Source: an uncultured cyanobacterium
GTDB taxonomy: Bacteria > Cyanobacteriota > Cyanobacteriia > Pseudanabaenales > Pseudanabaenaceae
Direction of reading: 5' to 3'
Assembly: GCA_903819605.1 (NCBI GenBank)
Contig: CAIJEA010000423.1
Coordinates: 1 to 13,154 of the forward strand
DNA length: 13,154 nt
Below are positions 8,601 to 13,154 of this stretch, one piece after another (positions within the stretch are counted from its first letter, which is position 1; the number at the start of each line of letters is the position of its first letter). Made by a program: the position numbers and the translations under genes. The notes below the pieces were generated by a model. That model saw only the letters and a program-made list of their open reading frames with translations, had not been told where the DNA came from and searched no databases.

Positions 8601-8816
8601 ATCTTTCAAATAGGGTAATAGTTGTTCGGCAGGTCGATTGTATAAAATATTTAATTCCAGCTCATTTAGGAATCTATGTTCTTGCGATATAGCTAGGCTC
8701 TTTTGCAGCGCTTCTTGATGAACAGAATTTCCCCATAACAATCCAGCCATAGAACCTAAAAAGGTAAAACTTAGGGCGATCGCATATCCATAAACTATCT
8801 TGTTGCTTAAAAACAT
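5679..8816 (-). CDS. Membrane-bound PAS hybrid histidine kinase with receiver
   Basis: The product has 1045 residues. A transmembrane helix at about 9-29 and a second at about 195-217 enclose a roughly 165-residue, mostly charged and probably helical extracytoplasmic region, which resembles a four-helix-bundle or CHASE3-like sensor but is not firmly identified. No clear HAMP domain follows; a charged coiled segment leads to PAS1 (254-359), PAS2 (374-478), a coiled linker, PAS3 (523-632), HisKA with H664 in NMSHELRTP, HATPase_c (N box NLLNNAVKF, G1 DTGIGI, F box FQPFIQ, G2 GTGLGLA) and a receiver (about 919-1040) with phospho-acceptor D969 in ILMDIQMP and Lys in LSKPVK. It should sense an envelope or membrane signal and autophosphorylate, passing phosphate to its own receiver. 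Transmitter and receiver are close paralogues of those of the gene 13 bp upstream. The ATG at 8814-8816 is preceded by a weak AGG that overlaps the upstream stop codon. The signal is unknown. Confidence 0.95.
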   Translation of the reverse strand: MFLSNKIVYGYAIALSFTFLGSMAGLLWGNSVHQEALQKSLAISQEHRFLNELELNILYNRPAEQLLPYLKDPASFRRESSKFLDHIQKILTLLENHKYPEKAPSVQGLQSQLDEYEVFVKKFRQEAQKLIDRIEPLTASPKTLQKAELQLAKLVKDENFVQFIEFPDRLSPFVKIVDQLERDADAELIQAKVTRITIYVTSLVLSAAISAIFIIKMSRALARDQADANQKLKDRLIERQLSEAALQKSEAHQRALISAIPDILMRISQAGIYLEFVATPSFNVVGNLSNLVGKPVTEGLPPAASKDRMKFIQLALQTNSIQVYEQDLSIDGKMQIEEVRIVPYGEDEVLALVRDITDRKQAELALKQSELTNRVIVETIPDLLIQMDREGRFLQMAGGGNVLVKPLCKSFNEELDIYKVLSSEMAEQRLYYTNQAIESSSLQIYEQIIDVDGNLRHEEVRIAPLNDREVLIIIRDITDRKQTEQQLQQINQVLESRVKERTLELQERETQLMKLSERLALALKSGAIGCWEWDLVQNTKIWDDRMYTLYGVTEKVAPSKIHDIWTKSVHPDDLRSTEIMIQQSALGQAEYDTEFRVFHPDGSIHFIKAYGMLERDVEGKPCRMIGVNFDISDRKRAEAQLQQTNDELLRATRLKDEFLANMSHELRTPLNAILGITEGLQDQVYGDLNEKQLKVLQTVERSGSHLLELINDILDLAKIEAGQIELDCQPTAINHLCQSSMAFIRQHAMQKHIHLDFKLCHNPPHLLVDERRIRQVLINLLNNAVKFTPEGGQVTLEVSPATPVPVIDDRSPQQFLDISVSDTGIGISPENIKRLFQPFIQVDSALNRQYEGTGLGLALVKRIVELHGGIVRLTSELGVGSCFTISLPYCFSSELARDLNSGNTIVVASPNINATSLPALILIAEDNESNVMTFTSYLEANGYRVLWAKNGQEAIALAKSHRPNLILMDIQMPIMDGLAATEQIRLDASLSNIPIIALTALAKESDREKCLAAGVNDYLSKPVKLKELITKMQILLERTANLYES

Positions 8817-8829
8817 TTGGGACAGTTAC

Positions 8830-11800
8830 CTACGCTAAAAGCTGCTGAATAGTTGTAACTAGTTGTCTAAGTTTAACTGGTTTCGTCAAATAATCGTTAG
8901 CCCCCGCATCTAAACATTTTTCGCGATCGCTATTCATTGCCAAAGCCGTCAATGCAACGATCGGTATATTAACCAAGTTTGGATCGAGACGAATTTGCCT
9001 AATTGCTTCTAGCCCATCCATAACAGGCATTTGAATATCCATTAAAATCACATCAGGATGATGAGTTGTCGCGAAGGCGATCGCTTCCTGACCATTTTTT
9101 GCGAGAAGAATACGATAACCCTTAGCTTCTAGGTAATTAGAGATTGTGGTTATATTGGCATCATTGTCTTCAGCCAGCAAGATTAATGGTAATACCGCTA
9201 GCCTTTCTGTAAGCAACGTTGGATCAGTCGCTGTTATGTCAGGAAATAAAAACAAATCATACATGTTGTAGGGAAGCTCGATCGCGAAGCAACTACCAAC
9301 ACCGTATTCGCTAGTCACACTCACTTTGCCGCCATGTAGCTCCACTATTCTCTTGACTATAGCTAAGCCTAAACCTGTTCCTGCATATTTACGATTTAAA
9401 GCACTATCAATTTGGATAAAGGGCTGAAAGAGCTTTTGGATATCTTCAGGATTGATACCGATACCCGTATCAGTCACTGAAAAGCGGACATTAGTATTCT
9501 GAGTATTGCAATCTTCATGGTTAATTACTTTTAAGGTGATCCGTCCCCCTTCAGGCGTAAATTTTACGGCATTATTAAGCAAGTTAATTAATACTTGGCA
9601 GATACGTCGTTCATCCAATAGGATATTGGGTAAATTTGGTGAAAGCTGAAGATCGATCTGGATACATTTTTGGTCTGCTTGTTGTTTGATAAATAATAGG
9701 CTTGCTTGACAAAGATTACTAATAGAAGTTTGCGTATAGTTTAATTCAACATGTCCTGATTCAATCTTGGCGAGATCGAGAATGTCATTGATTAAATCAA
9801 GCAAATGATTGCTACTACGCTCGACGGTTTGGAGTGCTTTGATTTGTCGTTCATTGACAGTACCAAATACTTCTTCTTGTAAGCTCTCAGTCATCCCCAA
9901 AATCGCATTGAGAGGAGTACGAAGTTCGTGGCTCATCGCAGCCAAAAATTCATCCTTGAGACGGGTAGCCCGAAGTAGTTCAGCATTGGTTTGCTCTAGC
10001 TTCAGTTCGTATTCTTTGCGCTTTGTAATATCGCGCATGATAAATGAGAAAAACTCTATTTCTTCTTGGGATGATTTATGGGCAAGGATCAATTGAGAGA
10101 TTGGTATTTCCTGCCCTTCGGCATTTAACAAGGCTGTCTCGCCAACCCAACTCCCAGTAGCGATCGCCTGAGGTATTCCTTCCTTTAATATTAAGTCTGC
10201 TGCCCATTGAGGATGACAATCGGTAATTTGATATTCCAACAGATCTTGGTTTGGATCGATTCCGAACAGATTCTTTAGTACTAAGTTTTTCCAAAAGATC
10301 TTGCCTTTAGCATCTGACATACTGATATAGTCGGTTGAGGCTTCTAAAATAGCAATCAGACGATTTTGTTCCCGTTCCAATCGTTTCCGATCGCTAATGT
10401 CTTGAGCAGTGCCAATGGTTCTTTTGACTTTGCCATCAGCATCACGGCTAAAGACCGAATCTCGACTATAGAGCCAACGCCATTCCCCATTGGCATGGCG
10501 CATCCGATATTCAGTTTCAATAACTTCACCGTCCTGAGCAGTGCTAATTTTTTCATAGTAGGTAGGGAGAACTGAGTTCAGATCGTCGGGATGCAGCAAG
10601 TTTATCGTAAAGCTTGTGCCCATTGCTTGAATTGTTTCAGGCGAGTAACCTAAAACTGAGAGGATCTCACGATTGGTATAGACATTGCGTTGTTCTTGGA
10701 TGTCATAGAGATAGAGAATATTAGGAGATGCATCGGCAATTTGTTCAATAAAGCGCTGACTTTTTTGCAGTTCAAGTTCTGCTCGTTTGCGATCGCTAAT
10801 ATCTCGCGAAATATTAACTGTGACCACTTCTCCTTGCCACTCCATTTGCTGCCGCGAAATCTCAACAGGAAAGGTAGAGCCATCTTTGCGACGATGGATC
10901 GTTTCAAAAATGCAATCATTAAAGGAACTGTCCCTGAGGACTTCTCGTATTTCTTGAGAATTCCATTGTGCATCCCAGTCAACAATATTGAGATTTGTAA
11001 CTTCACTAGGAGTGTAACCTAGCATTTGAGCAAATTTGTCATTTGATTCGAGCAGGTTGCCTGTCATATCGACGATGTGGATACCATCCGAGCAGGCATT
11101 GAATATTGTGATTCGGCGTAGGGCTTCTTGTTCTAAGTCAAGTTCTGCCTGTTTGCGATCGCTAATGTCCCGAAAAATCCCTTGAGCGATCTGCTCGCCA
11201 TCTAGATCGATCTTACTAGCAGTAATATCTACAGGAACCTGACTGCCATCTTTCCGCAGTACTAGGTTCTCTATGCTCGGACTGAAGTTATTCTGCATGA
11301 CATTGAGAAAATGGTTTCGCGCCTCTGATAGGGCTGCTGGAGGATGTATCTGGGACATATGCAGATGATTCAACTCATCTCGGCTATAGCCTAAAAGTTC
11401 TTCCGCTTTTTTATTTGCTTCAATAAGGTTTCCTTGAGAATCAGCGAGAAAAATCGCATCGCTAGCATTGTCCATCAGGGCGCGGTAACGAGTTTCGCTT
11501 TTTTGTAGTGAAGCAGTCCTTTCTTCTACCCGATATTCTAGTTCTTGGTTTAACTGCTCTAGGGCTTTCGTTTGCTGCTCTAGCATTTCCTCCGCTTGTT
11601 TTCGTTCCGTAATATTGGTACTAGTCCCGACAATCCGACAAATGCGAGATGACATGTCTCGAATCGGGTTTAGCGTTGTCAACCACCAAGTTTCGGTTTC
11701 TTGAAAAATCAAACATTCCTCATAGGTAATAGAAACTCCTGCTTGGATGCAGTTAATATAGTGTTGCCGCACCTTTTGATTAGGTGAATTTCCTTTTATC

Positions 11801-12957
11801 TCTGCCGTTGACTTGCCTGACAACCTTTCGGCAGCAGGATTGAACTCCACATAGCGAAAATCTCCATTCTCTAAAACATCAATAGTAAAAATTGCTTGGT
11901 CTACTTCCTCATAGATACTGCGTAAAAATTGTTCTTTTTCCTGTAAGGCTGCTTCAGTAGCTTTGCGATCGCTGATATCTCTCACAAGCCAATGTAAACC
12001 AATGACAGCGTTAGAATGATCGCAAATTGAAACCACAGTTACTTCTGCGGGAAATGGATTTCCCTGTCTAGGTATGAAACTGATTTCCCAAGTTTGTTTT
12101 TGATTGTTTAGCAATAGTTGATCGATCTTGTCATAAAGCAATGCATAGTCTGATTGAGCGATGAAGATAACTAAGGGTTTACCCACTAAAAATTCTGTGC
12201 TTATTGCTAGTTGAGAGACAATTGCTTGATTAGCTGATTGCACTATGCCCGCAGGATTAGTGACGAGGTAGCCATCAGGAGCAAAATCGAATAAATCTTG
12301 ATATTTATGTCTTTCGTCTTCCAGTTGGATATTTTGATCCTTTAACTTCTCTTCCCTAACTGCTAACTCTTCTAAGGTTTTTTGCAACTCTTCATTCAGA
12401 TTTAGAAGTTCAACATTGTGCCGTTCGCTATGGGTTTGAATATTTTGCCAGTATTGTTCTTCGAGTTTAGTGTACTCTTCCTGATGGGAGATCGCTGTAG
12501 ATTTTAGTAAATCTACATCCTCAGTTTCCAAATGCGAAAGCCTCTGCGCCAAAAGATCGATTAAGGTATCTTGGGATAACAGTCCAACAAGGCGATCGCC
12601 TTTTAATACGGGCAAATGACGAATGTGATGTTGCTGAAATAATTGCAGAGCTACTTTGACACTAGTCAGTGCAGATTCTTGGATTGTAACAATTGGATGA
12701 CTCATTACTGCCTGAATCGGCAACGCATTTATAGTTTGAGGTTGAATACTAAGGCGAACAATATCCCTTTCGGTCAAAATTCCGATCAATCCTCCATTTT
12801 GCGCGTCTTTACTATTCCCCACAAGCACACAACTCGTCCCCATTTTACTCATCATCGCGATCGCCTTTATAACAGATGTATCTGGAGTAACCATCAAAGG
12901 ATTACGAGCGATCGCTGACTGTAAGGCTGTTGGGCTTAGGGGACTTTCATCGGTCAT
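8830..12957 (-). CDS. CBS-domain multi-PAS hybrid histidine kinase with receiver
   Basis: With the ATG at 12955-12957 the protein has 1375 residues. The frame extends five codons further to a TTG at 12970-12972, but ATG is the likelier start; neither has a clear Shine-Dalgarno sequence. Domains in order: a CBS pair (about 10-138, with LIGILTERDIVR and IRHLPVLKGDRLVGLLSQD), a long coiled coil (140-220), PAS1 (221-328), PAS2 (343-448), coiled linker, PAS3 (493-598), PAS4 (616-720), PAS5 (742-855), PAS6 (867-977), HisKA with H1010 in AAMSHELRTP, HATPase_c (NLLNNAVKF, DTGIGI, FQPFIQ, GTGLGLA) and a receiver (about 1258-1375) with D1307 in ILMDIQMP and Lys in LTKPVK. No membrane helix is seen, so it is probably cytoplasmic. 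CBS pairs commonly bind adenine nucleotides, so energy or nucleotide state is a possible input (family knowledge plus inference). It is the first gene of the cluster; the next starts 13 bp after its TAG. Confidence 0.95.
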   Translation of the reverse strand: MTDESPLSPTALQSAIARNPLMVTPDTSVIKAIAMMSKMGTSCVLVGNSKDAQNGGLIGILTERDIVRLSIQPQTINALPIQAVMSHPIVTIQESALTSVKVALQLFQQHHIRHLPVLKGDRLVGLLSQDTLIDLLAQRLSHLETEDVDLLKSTAISHQEEYTKLEEQYWQNIQTHSERHNVELLNLNEELQKTLEELAVREEKLKDQNIQLEDERHKYQDLFDFAPDGYLVTNPAGIVQSANQAIVSQLAISTEFLVGKPLVIFIAQSDYALLYDKIDQLLLNNQKQTWEISFIPRQGNPFPAEVTVVSICDHSNAVIGLHWLVRDISDRKATEAALQEKEQFLRSIYEEVDQAIFTIDVLENGDFRYVEFNPAAERLSGKSTAEIKGNSPNQKVRQHYINCIQAGVSITYEECLIFQETETWWLTTLNPIRDMSSRICRIVGTSTNITERKQAEEMLEQQTKALEQLNQELEYRVEERTASLQKSETRYRALMDNASDAIFLADSQGNLIEANKKAEELLGYSRDELNHLHMSQIHPPAALSEARNHFLNVMQNNFSPSIENLVLRKDGSQVPVDITASKIDLDGEQIAQGIFRDISDRKQAELDLEQEALRRITIFNACSDGIHIVDMTGNLLESNDKFAQMLGYTPSEVTNLNIVDWDAQWNSQEIREVLRDSSFNDCIFETIHRRKDGSTFPVEISRQQMEWQGEVVTVNISRDISDRKRAELELQKSQRFIEQIADASPNILYLYDIQEQRNVYTNREILSVLGYSPETIQAMGTSFTINLLHPDDLNSVLPTYYEKISTAQDGEVIETEYRMRHANGEWRWLYSRDSVFSRDADGKVKRTIGTAQDISDRKRLEREQNRLIAILEASTDYISMSDAKGKIFWKNLVLKNLFGIDPNQDLLEYQITDCHPQWAADLILKEGIPQAIATGSWVGETALLNAEGQEIPISQLILAHKSSQEEIEFFSFIMRDITKRKEYELKLEQTNAELLRATRLKDEFLAAMSHELRTPLNAILGMTESLQEEVFGTVNERQIKALQTVERSSNHLLDLINDILDLAKIESGHVELNYTQTSISNLCQASLLFIKQQADQKCIQIDLQLSPNLPNILLDERRICQVLINLLNNAVKFTPEGGRITLKVINHEDCNTQNTNVRFSVTDTGIGINPEDIQKLFQPFIQIDSALNRKYAGTGLGLAIVKRIVELHGGKVSVTSEYGVGSCFAIELPYNMYDLFLFPDITATDPTLLTERLAVLPLILLAEDNDANITTISNYLEAKGYRILLAKNGQEAIAFATTHHPDVILMDIQMPVMDGLEAIRQIRLDPNLVNIPIVALTALAMNSDREKCLDAGANDYLTKPVKLRQLVTTIQQLLA

Positions 12958-13001
12958 GTTAATAATGCACAACGGGATCGTATTTATCTAACATTAACAA
13001 T

Positions 13002-13030
13002 ATTCTAAAGAACGTGTTTGAGGCTAATAA
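13002..13030 (-). promoter_or_regulatory. Candidate promoter for the kinase cluster
   Basis: On the minus strand a TAGAAT (13002-13007) fits a -10 element with five of six consensus bases, and TTATTA (13025-13030) lies 17 nt upstream as a weak -35 with three of six. Transcription would start roughly 35-40 nt before the ATG at 12957. The region is very AT-rich, so a chance match is quite possible. Confidence 0.3.
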
Positions 13031-13061
13031 TATTTATTTTGTAGCTAAGTATAAATAAACT

Positions 13062-13115
13062 TAAAACGAGAGCTTGTACCGATCGCTACGCGATGCGGCA
13101 CAAGCTCTCGTTTTA
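13062..13115. terminator. Strong hairpin, probable bidirectional terminator
   Basis: Perfect 16-nt arms (13062-13077 and 13100-13115; arm core CGAGAGCTTGT / ACAAGCTCTCG) flank a 22-nt centre that can itself pair as ATCGC / GCGAT around a TAC loop. Each arm is bordered by A/T runs, so the RNA ends in a U-rich stretch on either strand (CGTTTTATTA on plus, CGTTTTAAGTTTATTTA on minus). It sits upstream of the kinase cluster and would stop incoming transcription from a minus-strand neighbour or from the opposite direction. The CGATCGC-containing centre resembles HIP1-rich hairpin repeats of cyanobacterial intergenic regions. Confidence 0.7.
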
Positions 13116-13154
13116 TTACAGCCCTTGTAAAAACCAAAAGAGAGTTGCGGCACT
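13116..13154 (-). CDS. Possible C-terminal tail of an upstream gene (edge fragment)
   Basis: Read on the minus strand from the right edge, 13 codons are open and end in TAA at 13116-13118 (tail ...LFWFLQGL), immediately before the hairpin. This would place the hairpin as the terminator of a minus-strand gene outside the window. Thirteen codons are far too few to separate a gene end from chance, and short open frames of this sort also arise inside dispersed intergenic repeats. No function can be given. Confidence 0.15.
   Translation of the reverse strand, partial: SAATLFWFLQGL

Larger units (their letters stand above)
987..12915. repeat. HIP1 octamers (GCGATCGC), about 24 copies
   Basis: Exact copies begin at 987, 1386, 1764, 2119, 2508, 2880, 3732, 3912, 4162, 4521, 4806, 5796, 5950, 6915, 8776, 8923, 9077, 10160, 10789, 11155, 11965, 12592, 12857 and 12908 (counted by eye). 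HIP1 is the highly iterated palindrome of many cyanobacterial genomes and supports the phylum assignment. Ten of these (987, 1386, 1764, 2508, 2880, 3732, 6915, 10789, 11155, 11965) fall in the codons for S/R-D-R-K of the PAC motif that ends a PAS unit. One-mismatch versions occupy the same place near 7379 and 10388. Confidence 0.9.

Noticed and set aside
10650..11022. Open frames of 110 and 118 codons on the plus strand and in another minus frame
   Set aside because: They lie wholly inside the CBS-kinase coding frame, encode no recognisable motif and mirror PAS-coding DNA. The same applies to the other short frames on the plus strand.
12496..12517. Hairpin with 9-bp arms (TGTAGATTT / AAATCTACA) and a 4-nt loop inside the CBS-kinase gene
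   Set aside because: It codes for ordinary coiled-coil residues, has no T-run, and a 9-bp AT-rich palindrome can occur by chance in 13 kb.

Overview
The window looks like chromosomal DNA of a filamentous or Pseudanabaena-like cyanobacterium. The evidence is a moderately low GC content, about two dozen exact copies of the HIP1 octamer GCGATCGC in 13 kb, and very long multi-PAS sensor histidine kinases of the cyanobacterial kind. One GAF domain also carries the two-cysteine signature of a cyanobacteriochrome. The genus is an inference; the phylum is well supported.

All recognisable genes lie on the minus strand, so they are transcribed from the right edge towards the left. From upstream to downstream: (A) 12957-8830, a CBS-pair / coiled-coil / six-PAS hybrid histidine kinase with a C-terminal receiver; (B) 8816-5679, a membrane-anchored hybrid kinase with an extracytoplasmic helical domain, three PAS domains, a transmitter and a receiver; (C) 5600-231, a 1789-residue soluble kinase with GAF, PAS, a cyanobacteriochrome-like GAF, eight more PAS domains and a transmitter but no receiver; (D) 225 to the left edge, the first 75 residues of a response-regulator receiver, cut by the window. 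The gaps are 13, 78 and 5 bp, which suggests one operon. The 78-bp gap holds a 28-nt imperfect palindrome that overlaps the stop codon of gene B. Upstream of gene A lie a weak candidate promoter and a strong hairpin (13062-13115) with T-runs on both sides, probably a bidirectional terminator that insulates the operon.

Functionally this is a signalling cassette. Genes A and B are tandem paralogues in their transmitter and receiver portions, each able to phosphorylate its own receiver. Gene C has a different transmitter subtype and no receiver, so the receiver protein encoded 5 bp downstream (D) is its likely partner. The inputs differ: CBS pair in A, membrane or envelope sensing in B, probable light in C. 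PAS modules have evidently been copied among the three genes. No mobile element, CRISPR array, tRNA or rRNA was seen.
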